NCBI GenBank assembly: GCA_964583095.1
Contig: CAZOVB010000026.1
Coordinates: forward strand, 1-61,458
Reading direction: 5' to 3'
Source: CAZOVB01 sp964583095
GTDB lineage: Bacteria > Planctomycetota > Phycisphaerae > SM23-33
Length of the DNA: 61,458 nucleotides
In this document: positions 45,128 through 57,033 of the stretch, piece after piece
Position numbering within the stretch: the first letter of the stretch is position 1
Layout: every line of letters starts with the position of its first letter
The notes under the pieces: generated by a model
The model's input: the letters and a program-made list of their open reading frames with translations, nothing else
What the model was told of the DNA's origin: nothing
The model's database searches: none
Program-made: the position numbers and the translations under genes

Positions 45128-46363
45128 ATGCCCTTTACCTCCCACGAGAAGAAGGTACTTCGCGACCTGGCTCAGCAGTACGCGGAAATTGCCGCCGAGG
45201 CGAGAAATCAGACCTTGAGAGAGATGTGGAAGCGTCACAATTCGCTCAACCAGGATCGGCCCATGGTGGTGACTTACGTGGAAACGCCGATGCTCAACGA
45301 GATCATTCCGCCCGAATCCTACCAGTGCGAAGGGGCCTTTGCCCGTCAGGTGGAATACGATCTGCGGGAGTTGATTCACTGGCGCAAGCTGGGCGACGAC
45401 AGGCCCTTTGAGCCTGCCTATCCGCTGCGCATGGTCGTTCACAACACCGGCTGGGGGGTGGAAGAACACGCCGATGACAGCGGCGTGGCAGGGGGATCGA
45501 AGCATTTCAACGCTGTGATGGAGTCGGAGGAAGACATCGAGAAGATCTCCTTGCCGAAGATCACCGTGGACCATGAGGCCGGCCAGGCCCGAAAAGCGGC
45601 CCTGGAAGAGGCCTTTGACGGCGTGCTCGATGTGGAATTGCGCGGCTATCACGTACCGTGGTTCGCACCGATGGACGACTTGATCACCTGGCGGGGCATC
45701 GAAAACATGTTTCTGGATCTGGCGGACAGGCCCGACTGGGTCCACCGCGTCATGGCCAAGCTGACCCGGGGGTACCTGGGGATGCTCGATCAGTATGAGC
45801 AGCAGTGCGCCCTGGCCCGAAACGACCGGATGCATTTTGTGGGTTCGGGAGGCTGCGGTTACACCGATGAGCTGCCTTCAGAGGGTTTTGACCCCGATCA
45901 CGTGCGTCCCGAAGACATGTGGGGCCAGGCCACGGCGCAGATTTTCTCGGAGGTCTCCCCGGCGATGCACGAGGAGTTCTGCCTGCCCTACGATCGACAA
46001 TGGCTCGAGCGGTTCGGGCTCAACTGTTACGGCTGCTGCGAGCCGCTCCATCGGAAGATCGAGCTGATGCGCAAACTGCCCCGGATGCGGCGGATTTCCA
46101 TGAGCCCGCGGGTGGATCATGAAATCGGGGCCCAGGCCGTCGGCGGGGATTTCATCTACTCTGCCAAGCCGAATCCGGCGGTTTTTGCCACCGACGGCTG
46201 GGACTTGGAGAAGGTCCGGGCCCAGATTCGGGACATCCTGGAAAAGACGCGTGGCTGCAACGTCGAGTTGATCATGAAGGACACCCAGACCTGCCGGAAG
46301 GACCCGCGCAGACCCGTTGACTGGACGCGCATTGCCATGGAAGAGGTCGAGCGCCTGGCCTGA
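45128..46363 (+). CDS. uroporphyrinogen decarboxylase-like (MtaA/MtbA superfamily) protein
   Basis: 411 residues. GSGGCGYTDELP, LNCYGCCEPLHRKIELM and SMSPRVDHEIGAQAVGG match the C-terminal region of UroD-like proteins that carry zinc-binding His/Cys and handle methyl-corrinoid or unknown substrates; the true UroD Arg/Asp pocket is not evident. A methyltransferase role is possible given the corrinoid cluster 9 kb away, but it is not linked to it. GCAGGAG precedes ATG 45128. Confidence 0.65.
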   Translation: MPFTSHEKKVLRDLAQQYAEIAAEARNQTLREMWKRHNSLNQDRPMVVTYVETPMLNEIIPPESYQCEGAFARQVEYDLRELIHWRKLGDDRPFEPAYPLRMVVHNTGWGVEEHADDSGVAGGSKHFNAVMESEEDIEKISLPKITVDHEAGQARKAALEEAFDGVLDVELRGYHVPWFAPMDDLITWRGIENMFLDLADRPDWVHRVMAKLTRGYLGMLDQYEQQCALARNDRMHFVGSGGCGYTDELPSEGFDPDHVRPEDMWGQATAQIFSEVSPAMHEEFCLPYDRQWLERFGLNCYGCCEPLHRKIELMRKLPRMRRISMSPRVDHEIGAQAVGGDFIYSAKPNPAVFATDGWDLEKVRAQIRDILEKTRGCNVELIMKDTQTCRKDPRRPVDWTRIAMEEVERLA

Positions 46364-46367
46364 GTCG

Positions 46368-47198
46368 TCACTGCATCAGAAGCAGGCTCAGGGCCATGAC
46401 CACCATGCCGGCCAGCAGACCGTAGAGGCTGTCGTGGCCCTTGCCGTAGGCGCGGGAGGTCGGCAGCAGTTCGTCCAGGGAGATGTAGACCATGATTCCC
46501 GCAACGCCTCCGAACAGCGCGCCCATCAGGGCCGGGGTGATAAAGGGCAGCAGCAACAGGTAGCCCAGCAGGGCTCCGACCGGCTCTGCCACGCCGGAGA
46601 GAACGGAATAGGTGAAGGCTTTGCGTCGGCTGCCGGTGGCGTAGTAGATCGGCACGGAAACACTGATGCCCTCTGGGATGTTGTGCAGCGCGATGGCCAC
46701 GGCGATGGCGATGCCCAGCGAGGGGTCGTCCAACGTGGCCAGGAAGGTGGCCAGGCCCTCGGGGAAGTTGTGAATCGCGATGGCCAGGGCGGTAAAGAGC
46801 CCCATGCGGTGGAGTCGGACATGCTGCTCGGTGGCCATTTCCTCTGCGGAGACACCCTCGGAGAGTTCTTCCAGTTGGTGTTTGGTGCGTGCTTCGTGGG
46901 GGTTCTCGACCGAGGGGATAAACCGGTCAATGATCAGGATCAGCAGGATACCCCCGAAGAACGAGGCCGCCGTCAGCCAGTTGGCCGTTTTCTCATCGGC
47001 CCCGACCGAAAGGGCCTCGGAGGCTTTCGAGAGAATCTCGCCGAAGGAGACGTACAACATGACGCCGGCGGAGAAACCCGTGGCAAGCGAGAGGAATCGG
47101 TAATTGGTTCGCTTTGCGAAGAAGGCGATGGCGCTGCCCACACCGGTAGCCATTCCTGCAAAAAGCGTCACGCCGAAAGCCAGAAGCACCGCCTGCAT
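46368..47198 (-). CDS. ZIP-family metal transporter (ZupT-like)
   Basis: 276 residues with eight predicted membrane spans and both metal-site helices: HNFPEG (143-148) and HNIPEG (172-177). A His/Glu-rich loop (about 98-130) lies between spans III and IV, as usual. It should import zinc or another divalent metal across the inner membrane. The convergent UroD-like gene ends five bases away. Confidence 0.9.
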   Translation of the reverse strand: MQAVLLAFGVTLFAGMATGVGSAIAFFAKRTNYRFLSLATGFSAGVMLYVSFGEILSKASEALSVGADEKTANWLTAASFFGGILLILIIDRFIPSVENPHEARTKHQLEELSEGVSAEEMATEQHVRLHRMGLFTALAIAIHNFPEGLATFLATLDDPSLGIAIAVAIALHNIPEGISVSVPIYYATGSRRKAFTYSVLSGVAEPVGALLGYLLLLPFITPALMGALFGGVAGIMVYISLDELLPTSRAYGKGHDSLYGLLAGMVVMALSLLLMQ

Positions 47199-47232
47199 GA
47201 GAATCTCTCTCCCTCAAGGGTATCAATCAGAA

Positions 47233-47265
47233 GCGTCCGCGGTGCTGCGATCGCACCGCGGACGC
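47233..47265 (-). terminator. 13-bp perfect hairpin after the YeeE/YedE pair
   Basis: GCGTCCGCGGTGC/GCACCGCGGACGC with a 7-base loop, 38 bases after the stop of the smaller YeeE/YedE gene. The T-run is weak, so it may be a stabiliser or factor-assisted terminator. Confidence 0.55.
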
Positions 47266-47303
47266 GTCATTATAAGGGCAAAACAACCTTCGGCCAGTGG
47301 GTT

Positions 47304-47912
47304 TTACTCCTCGACCTTCTCCAGGGGGACCTCATCCCGGCCGGCAGGTCGGGGTTTTCGTGGCTTGGTGATCAGCAACAGCACCGCGCCGACGCCACCG
47401 ATGGGCAGTACCCAGTAGGCCGGTTGGGTGTGGGTGATTTCCGGCAGCGTCTGTTTGCCGTAGTCCAGCCAGCTTTCCATGGTGGGAACCATGTGCGGAT
47501 AGAGATAGATATACACCAGGGCACCGCCGAACATTCCCAGAACCGTTACCAGGGCGTCGAGCCTGCCGGCCGCTGCGCAGGCCAGTCCCGTGCCCGGGCA
47601 GTAACCTGTCAGGCCAAACCCGATGCCCAGCAGCGCTCCGCCGAGGGCATTGACGACCAGGTAGGCCGGTTTGACATTGAAATGCTCCTGGCCTGCGAGG
47701 GTCAGCAGCCACATGCCCACCATCCCGACCAGGATAAAAACGGTAATGACCCGCATGGCGTGGAAATCCTTGAGTCGAAGCGTGCCGAGGATCTTGTCCG
47801 GATTGGCCAGGCCCGAGACGAAGAGCCCGACGCCAAAGAGCAGTCCGACGGCCAGGCCGAGGGTCTCGGCGGGCCCGAATGAAAAGGGCAGCGAGAGTGC
47901 GAGAATTTCCAT
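47304..47912 (-). CDS. YeeE/YedE-family sulfur transporter subunit 1
   Basis: 202 residues, multi-span, with the signature GYCPGTGLACAA, whose Cys is thought to relay thiosulfate or another sulfur species through the channel. The paired half-transporter is directly upstream, two bases away; together they equal one full-length TsuA-like protein. Some highly charged residues at the C-terminus face the cytoplasm. Confidence 0.85.
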   Translation of the reverse strand: MEILALSLPFSFGPAETLGLAVGLLFGVGLFVSGLANPDKILGTLRLKDFHAMRVITVFILVGMVGMWLLTLAGQEHFNVKPAYLVVNALGGALLGIGFGLTGYCPGTGLACAAAGRLDALVTVLGMFGGALVYIYLYPHMVPTMESWLDYGKQTLPEITHTQPAYWVLPIGGVGAVLLLITKPRKPRPAGRDEVPLEKVEE

Positions 47913-47914
47913 GA

Positions 47915-48454
47915 TTATGCCTCCTTCTCAATCTCGGGGACCTTCGGATACACCAGCCGGGCCGTCAGAAGCCCCATTGCGAACATCATGATCGTAAACG
48001 GGACCGTCGAGAGCGACAACTGGGTCCAGCCGCCGGCGAACTGTCCGCTTGTGCAGCCGTGGGCAAACCGCGCCCCCAGCAGGATCAGAAAACCGCCCAC
48101 CAGTCCGAAGAAGAACCGCCGGATGTATCCGTGGCCATTGACGCGGGACCAGACAGGGAGAAATCGGAACCGCCAGCGCCCGACAAGAATGGCTGCAAGC
48201 ATCGCTCCCACGATCAGCCCGATGTCCAGCCACCAGCTGTAGCCCGGATCGAGGTACTTGGCCTTGTCGATGAGGGGATGTCCCTGAACGTACTCGGGTG
48301 CGAAGTGCTGGAGTACCATCGCATCGGCCACCACGAACTGCGTGGAAACCCCGAGAGGTTTGTTGATGGCAATGGCCAGCAACTGGGTCAGCCCCAGCAG
48401 CAATCCGCCGGCCCACCAGACCAGGGGAGCCTTTCTGACAACCTGCCTTTCCAT
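47915..48454 (-). CDS. YeeE/YedE-family sulfur transporter subunit 2
   Basis: 179 residues, multi-span, with the partner signature GARFAHGCTSGQ. First gene of the two-gene sulfur uptake operon. No TusA or rhodanese gene is adjacent, so the sulfur acceptor is unknown. Confidence 0.85.
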   Translation of the reverse strand: MERQVVRKAPLVWWAGGLLLGLTQLLAIAINKPLGVSTQFVVADAMVLQHFAPEYVQGHPLIDKAKYLDPGYSWWLDIGLIVGAMLAAILVGRWRFRFLPVWSRVNGHGYIRRFFFGLVGGFLILLGARFAHGCTSGQFAGGWTQLSLSTVPFTIMMFAMGLLTARLVYPKVPEIEKEA

Positions 48455-48826
48455 AGTGCATCTCCTTTTGATTCCGGTACGACCGTATTAGATGTAGATA
48501 CGCATCACAGAGGCGTATCTGGTATTATGGTAGACTCGCAGAGCCCTAAGACAAGGCAATTGCGTTGGTTGCACCCTGATTCCCTTTGGGCTTGGCTCTG
48601 GGTTTCCATGAAAGGGTCGGGAGGAGCCGAAAGATCTTCGATATTCAGAACTACTGCCCTGATATAGCCTTACGATGTATATGCCGTCCGGAACGAGCCA
48701 TAGGGTCGGTCATGCAGGGGACCCCTGGGGGCTCTGCCGGTGGACAGCTGCGCTCCGGCCGGGTAGTCTTTGGGAAGATTGTCCGTTGAAAGTGCTAACT
48801 TCCTGGTGCAGGCGGTGTCTGATGTG
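48455..48826. other. divergent regulatory stretch, gene-free
   Basis: 372 bases between the sulfur-transport operon and the ECF sigma operon. It holds the AGATACGC/GCGTATCT repeat (48496-48520). Frames open in the right part, in line with the sigma gene, allow earlier TTG/GTG starts (48770, 48815) but without a good ribosome-binding site. Confidence 0.5.
48496..48520 (-). promoter_or_regulatory. candidate operator for the YeeE/YedE operon
   Basis: Perfect 8-bp arms AGATACGC/GCGTATCT with a 9-base spacer, 42 bases before the first transporter ATG. Winged-helix sulfur-responsive regulators bind such repeats; no regulator gene is adjacent. Confidence 0.4.
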
Positions 48827-49426
48827 ATGGCGATAAAGGCGAGCGACCCAAAAGACCTGCCCGACGCCCAATTGGTTCGCAACGTCCTGCGCGGTCAGCT
48901 TGGAGCCTTTGACGAACTGGTCAAACGGTACCAGCGCCGAGCGGTGGCTGTCGCCTACAGGTTGCTGAATCACCGCGAAGATGCGATGGAGATTGTCCAG
49001 GATGCGTTTCTCAAGGCCTATGACAAGCTTGAGAGCCTGTCACAGCCGGAGCGTTTTGGTCCGTGGCTTCTGCGGATCGTCAACAATCTGTCGCTTAACA
49101 AGCGCAGGTGGCGGTCCTTGCGGAAAGCGGCAAGCCTGGAATCGCCCCAGCCGGACGACGAAGACACTTCAATGCGGGGGGCGCTGCCCGATCCGCAGGG
49201 CCCCGGCCCACTTGAGGTGGCTTCGGGAAAGGAAACAAAGCAGATCCTGGACCGCTTGATCGACGAACTGCCCGACATGCAGAAGCAGGCCCTGGTGCTT
49301 TTCAGCCTGCAGAAGCTGCCCCAGAAAGAGGTGGCCCAGATTCTGGACTGCAGTGTTGAAGCAGTGAAGTGGCATGTGTTTACCGCCAGAAAGAAACTCA
49401 AGGAAAAGCTCAAAGATTACCTGTGA
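48827..49426 (+). CDS. ECF sigma factor (RpoE-like)
   Basis: 199 residues. Sigma region 2 spans GAFDELVKRYQRRAVAVAYRL to AMEIVQDAFLKAYD; region 4 spans LPDMQKQALVLFSLQKLPQKEVAQIL to VKWHVFTARKKL. Six bases separate it from the anti-sigma-like gene. ATG 48827 is chosen as the first Met before conserved residues; upstream GTG/TTG starts remain possible. Confidence 0.85.
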   Translation: MAIKASDPKDLPDAQLVRNVLRGQLGAFDELVKRYQRRAVAVAYRLLNHREDAMEIVQDAFLKAYDKLESLSQPERFGPWLLRIVNNLSLNKRRWRSLRKAASLESPQPDDEDTSMRGALPDPQGPGPLEVASGKETKQILDRLIDELPDMQKQALVLFSLQKLPQKEVAQILDCSVEAVKWHVFTARKKLKEKLKDYL

Positions 49427-49432
49427 GCCGCC

Positions 49433-50044
49433 ATGAAGAACAAACCCGATATCCATGACCCCGAGTACCGTATCTTTCGGCTGGTCCACGAGGACCTTCC
49501 GGAAGATCAGGCCCGGGAACTGCAAGACGAGATCAATCAGAGCCCTGAACTGGCCCGCAAACTCAGGCAAGAGCAGGCCCTTTCAGCCCACCTGGAGCAA
49601 CTGGCCCGGGAGGACCTGGAGCAGTTTGGCCCCGAGGATCTCCAACTCCAGCGGATGGAGATCGTCGCCGGCCTCGAGCGACGTGTCCTGCTGGAGGGAT
49701 CCAGGAGAAAGCTCTGGACCCATTCCTGGCGGGCCGGCCTGGCCGCTGCCGCTGCCGTCCTCGTCGCGGTGGGACTCTGGATGTGGCTGGGCAATGTCCA
49801 ACCGGCCTCGCCGGGGCCTGTAGCCCATGTCCACATGGTTCGGTCCGATGGCCCAACCGAAGGAGCCTCCCAGGTGGCTGTGTCGGCCCGGAGGGGGCTG
49901 GACTACGATGTCTTTGCCTTGGCTCCGCCTTCCCAGCAGCGTGATTCCGCCTCCCAGGCGCCGGCCGGGACGGTCATGCTCTCCTTCGGGCAGAGCCCCA
50001 GGGAAGAGATGGCCGAGACGATGGCTGTGCCTGTGGGACTCTGA
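49433..50044 (+). CDS. membrane anti-sigma-like protein
   Basis: 203 residues: soluble, highly charged helical N-terminus (1-95), one membrane segment (about 100-120, AGLAAAAAVLVAVGLWMWLG) and a low-complexity extracytoplasmic tail. No CHCC zinc finger is present. Topology and place right after the sigma gene support an anti-sigma role; sequence alone does not prove it. Confidence 0.65.
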   Translation: MKNKPDIHDPEYRIFRLVHEDLPEDQARELQDEINQSPELARKLRQEQALSAHLEQLAREDLEQFGPEDLQLQRMEIVAGLERRVLLEGSRRKLWTHSWRAGLAAAAAVLVAVGLWMWLGNVQPASPGPVAHVHMVRSDGPTEGASQVAVSARRGLDYDVFALAPPSQQRDSASQAPAGTVMLSFGQSPREEMAETMAVPVGL

Positions 50045-50114
50045 GCCGATGATCAACGAACTTCAAGCAACGACGATACGATACCCTGTCTATTCAAACC
50101 GGGAGCGTGCAGAT

Positions 50115-51236
50115 ATGTCCGTCCAAAGGAAACTCGCAGTCCTGATGATAATGCTGGGGTGGCTGGTCTCGGCCGCCCCGGGCCAGGATGCAACCGACGC
50201 GGCCTTGCAGAAGAAGCTTGACGAGGTGGTGGATTTCCAGGCCTCTAACATGCCCATCGAGGGCCTCTTCGGCAAACTCTCCCAGGAGACCGGCGTAGGG
50301 TTTGTGGTAACCCAGGACGCGTTGGATATGCTGCCCTACGGCAGCCAGACGAACCTGGATGTCCAGTTGAAGGATGTGCGTCTGCGCGAGGCCATCGACA
50401 GGATTGCCGCCAGCCAGGCGCTGGACTGGAGTATCCGCGAGGGGGCGGTTCAGATCGTGCCCTCCGAGCCCCTCAAACGGATGATCCACAGGCCCAGCTT
50501 TGATGAACTGTCCCTGCTGAGCAGTATCCTTACGGCAAAGCTCGAGAAGGGAAGCAGCCTCGAAGCGCCCTTCGAGCAGCTTCGCGAGGCGACCGGCGAG
50601 GAAGACCTGCGACTGGCCCTTCACGTGCCGGTCAAGCGAGAGGAACTCCTGGGCCGGGGGGAATTCCGCCTGCCCGGCACAGGGCGCCAGTGGCTGGATA
50701 TGATGACCCACGGCAACGGCTGGACGTGGTTTCTCTCGGGGGATTCCATCGTGATTCTTCCTCGCGAGGAACAGATGCGCCGCCAGCTCCAGGCCCGCGT
50801 GTCGCTGCGGTACCGCGGGGCGAGATTGATCGATGTCCTGCTGGAATTGGCCTTGGCCTCGGGAGCCAAGCTGCACCTTCAGCCCGGCGTGCTGGGGATG
50901 CTGCCCGAAGCCCAGCGGGAGAATCTGAACCTGATCATGGCCGAGGCGACGGTCGATCAGGCCCTGGAGGTTATCAGCGGAGCAACCGGACTGAAGTTCA
51001 ACGTTACGGCCGAAGGTATTTCGGTCGAGGCCTCGGAGTTTCTCAAGAAGGAGCCTGCCCAAGGCGACACCTCCAGACGGAAACGCCCCCCGTTCTTTGT
51101 CAAGGAGTCGATGAAGATCGGGACCTCTTCGGTGGAGATCTTCTACCCGGCCGATGAGCTTCCCGAGGATGTGATCGAAAAGGTCATGGCCCACCGGAAG
51201 GAGATGATCGAGAATCTCCGCAAGCTGGAGCCCTGA
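50115..51236 (+). CDS. exported protein with three STN-like repeats
   Basis: 373 residues with signal peptide (MSVQRKLAVLMIMLGWLVSAAPGQ); GGGAG lies nine bases before ATG 50115. Three repeats end in similar strands (LDWSIREGAVQIVP, WTWFLSGDSIVILP, LKFNVTAEGISVEA), each like the secretin/TonB short N-terminal (STN) domain. There is no beta-barrel or plug domain. It is likely the periplasmic signalling partner of the sigma/anti-sigma pair, in line with the operon order. Confidence 0.65.
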   Translation: MSVQRKLAVLMIMLGWLVSAAPGQDATDAALQKKLDEVVDFQASNMPIEGLFGKLSQETGVGFVVTQDALDMLPYGSQTNLDVQLKDVRLREAIDRIAASQALDWSIREGAVQIVPSEPLKRMIHRPSFDELSLLSSILTAKLEKGSSLEAPFEQLREATGEEDLRLALHVPVKREELLGRGEFRLPGTGRQWLDMMTHGNGWTWFLSGDSIVILPREEQMRRQLQARVSLRYRGARLIDVLLELALASGAKLHLQPGVLGMLPEAQRENLNLIMAEATVDQALEVISGATGLKFNVTAEGISVEASEFLKKEPAQGDTSRRKRPPFFVKESMKIGTSSVEIFYPADELPEDVIEKVMAHRKEMIENLRKLEP

Positions 51237-51464
51237 TCCCGTCTGGGCAAGAAAGACTCTGCATTTGGGTTCGTTGTCGAGGGTCCAAACGTCAGCCTGT
51301 CCCGGCTGATCCATGTCTTGTTGTGCAGGGCTCTACGTCTGCAACCGCTTTGACAGCGGGGTCTGGGCATCTACTGCCGGAATTGCCATGAAAGGCATTT
51401 ATCAAACGCTGCGGTCGGGTCCTTGCCGTCTGCGGGCTCTTGTGGTAGTGTTCAGCGAATTTGA

Positions 51465-51486
51465 GCCCGACCGGCGAAGGTCGGGC
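51465..51486 (+). promoter_or_regulatory. hairpin in the carB leader
   Basis: Perfect 8-bp stem GCCCGACC/GGTCGGGC with GGCGAA loop, 31 bases before the carB ATG. No T-run follows, so attenuation is speculative. Confidence 0.35.
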
Positions 51487-51517
51487 AGGCCAAAACCCCC
51501 AGGAGTCCGGAAGATCT

Positions 51518-55012
<3,495 letters not shown>

Positions 55013-55062
55013 GCGCGGCGCAAGGCTGGACGAACGTCTGGAAGAAACCCTCCGGAAAGGCC

Positions 55063-55926
55063 TCAGCCGGTCTTCATGCTCTGAGCCAGCTTGTCCATGT
55101 AGTCTTGAGGCTCAAGCCCGTGTGCCTTGGCCAGTTGACGGATGGCCTTTGCGGTAGCCCGTGTTTCCCCCCTCTCGATGCGACGAACGGTTCGCGAGGT
55201 CAGGCCGGGGATCTTCGACTGGGTCAGCCCATGCTTCCGCCGAAGGCTACGGATAGCCTGTCCGTAACGGCTGTTGAACGAATCACTCTGCTGCCTGGCT
55301 CGCAGCAGTACCTGGGGTCTGAGGATCTGCAGAAACTGCTCCCAGCCCATGTGGATGTCCGGACCGGGCCAGTGCAGGAACGCCCCGTAGGGATCGATCC
55401 GAAACGAATCCATGCCATCCCCGCAGTCCCGGACGTCTCCGGGCAGACTCTCAAGGGGCACGTGAAGCCGTTTGAGCCCTGGTGACAGGACGACCAGTTC
55501 TTCGCCCTCCACCCAGGCATCCAGAATCCCCTCCTGTCCGCCTTCCTGGTCCAGGGCGTATAGGAATCTTTGGACAAAGGAACTGGGGGTGTCCTCTTCG
55601 AGTCTGGCCATGTGCAGCCGTTGGGCACTGCGAATGTCGAGCCGGGCCAGGCGCTCGGCAATACCTTCCAGCGGGGTCGAATCCTCCAGCAGGATGTACT
55701 TGGCTCCGGGGGTCCGCTGTCGGGACTCCTGCTGCATGGATTCCGAGACGTCTCGGAGGAAGGAAAGCCAGAAGGCGGGCTCTGGCAGAGACGCCTTACG
55801 CTTGATCTTCCCGGGATTATCCAACAGATGAACTCTCCTGGAGCAGTGGGGAAATCTGCCTGTTTTGAGATGTTTCCCAAGGCTTCCATGGAGAATGACG
55901 GCCGTTCTGTGGGTTGGCTCGGACAT
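55063..55926 (-). CDS. DUF2442 plus XRE-type HTH protein
   Basis: 287 residues. The middle (about 165-230, AWVEGEELVVLSP...FRIDPYGAFLHWPGPDIHMGWEQFLQ) matches DUF2442; the end (RSLRRKHGLTQSKIPGLTSRTVRRIERGET) is a lambda-repressor-like HTH. The first ~150 residues are unrecognised. DUF4160-DUF2442 pairs resemble toxin-antitoxin or host-interaction modules, and the HTH would allow autoregulation. ATG 55926 follows GAGAGAAG, 14 bases after the DUF4160 stop. Confidence 0.7.
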   Translation of the reverse strand: MSEPTHRTAVILHGSLGKHLKTGRFPHCSRRVHLLDNPGKIKRKASLPEPAFWLSFLRDVSESMQQESRQRTPGAKYILLEDSTPLEGIAERLARLDIRSAQRLHMARLEEDTPSSFVQRFLYALDQEGGQEGILDAWVEGEELVVLSPGLKRLHVPLESLPGDVRDCGDGMDSFRIDPYGAFLHWPGPDIHMGWEQFLQILRPQVLLRARQQSDSFNSRYGQAIRSLRRKHGLTQSKIPGLTSRTVRRIERGETRATAKAIRQLAKAHGLEPQDYMDKLAQSMKTG

Positions 55927-55940
55927 AGTGAGGGCTTCTC

Positions 55941-56205
55941 TCAATCGGTTTGGCAGGCTTCCCACTGGCTCAGCAGGGCCAGGCGGTGCAGTCTGACGCC
56001 GGCGATCAGTCCTTGTCGATCGTTCCTTTTGAGCCTGCAGTTCAATGGCCGGACCGGCTCGATCATCGAGTCTGTCGGGGCCTGAATGTACACTCGCACT
56101 TCCCAATGGCCCGGTCTGCGAGCGTGAAAATGCGGAGGCCTGTGATCGCCGGTGTAAAACCACATTTCCACGCCGGGAAGCTCAAAAGGCCTTTACTCTT
56201 CCCAT
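55941..56205 (-). pseudogene. DUF4160 protein with an early +1 frameshift
   Basis: The main frame carries the DUF4160 core (VEMWFYTGDHRPPHFHARRPG...WEACQT) but opens at a GTG without the usual N-terminus. An ATG at 56205 in another frame encodes MGRVKAF and then stops at a TTTTGA; removing one T of that run joins it to ELPGVEMWFYTGDH, the usual family opening. So the gene is either frameshifted in the first ten codons, mis-sequenced at the T4 run, or expressed from GTG 56171. Confidence 0.6.
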
Positions 56206-56425
56206 GACAAGTATACCCCGTATCGGACAAATACTGAAGCCTGACCTTGAAAAATGTCCGGACGCCGGAGACGCCCGATGCGTACGCCCTGTTCGCTGGG
56301 CGGATGATATGGAAGCAGCCCCTGATCATCAAGATTTCGTCTTCTGATGTGTAAGCAAGGGTCCTGCTTGAGATCGAGCAGTGGCCGGACTCATTTCCTT
56401 CCAGGTGTTTGAGAGCTTCTGAAAG

Positions 56426-56800
56426 CTACTCTCGACGGGATCGCTGGTTGCGATAGGCGCGGGGGGTGGTAGCGAACTCGCTCTTGAACAGGCGGGAAAA
56501 GTAGCTCTGGTCGGCCAGGCCGCATCGCCAGGCGACCTCGCCGATGGGCAGGTCGGTAGAAGTCAGCAGGTGGGCGGCGTGTCGCAGCCGTGCCCTGCGC
56601 AGTACGTGGCTGAACGTCTGTCCCGTGACCTGCTTGAGCACGTGGATGGTCCGGGAAGGGGAGAGCGATAATTCCGTGGCCAGGTCTTCCACAGACAAGT
56701 CCTCGTCGAGATGTCTTTCGACGAATTCGTTGATCAGCGTCCTGCGGTCTTCGATGGTGGGGGGCTTCTCGTCGTCCTCGACGTGGCCGGAATAGACCTC
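56426..56800 (-). pseudogene. AraC-family regulator, C-terminal DNA-binding fragment
   Basis: The last ~105 residues form a complete AraC HTH pair (NEFVERHLDEDLSVEDLATEL, HVLKQVTGQTFSHVL, LPIGEVAWRCGLADQSYFSRLFK). Upstream of about 56800 the open frame is only the antisense of a PEP-CTERM tail and its terminator, so the sensor domain and true start have been lost. Frame continuation to 56998 is accidental. Confidence 0.65.
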
Positions 56801-56903
56801 CGCTCCGATCACGCTGGATAATTTCAGCGTCGTGCCCGAGCCGGCCACGCTGGCCCTGCTGGGCCTTGGCGCGGTGGGCCTGATCCGACGCCGTCGGGCC
56901 TGA
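56796..56903 (+). pseudogene. orphan PEP-CTERM gene tail
   Basis: After an in-frame TAG (56793-56795) the plus strand encodes SAPITLDNFSVVPEPATL, then ALLGLGAVGL, RRRRA and stop: a textbook PEP-CTERM sorting signal with nothing in front of it. A perfect terminator follows. The rest of the gene has been lost; the AraC fragment faces it across the junction. Confidence 0.75.
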
Positions 56904-56944
56904 CCACGGCCTCGGATCTCCGGAACCACCGGAGAAGACGTTTC

Positions 56945-56984
56945 AATCGGCGCGACCCGTTCCTCCTCCCGGGTCGCGCCGATT
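56945..56984 (+). terminator. strong intrinsic terminator of the lost PEP-CTERM gene
   Basis: Perfect 15-bp stem (56945-56959 with 56970-56984, core CGGCGCGACCCG), 10-base loop, then TTCTTT. Confidence 0.85.
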
Positions 56985-57033
56985 TTCTTTAATCCCACAG
57001 GTGTGGTCTGCGTGTCAGTTCCGGCCTCAGGCG

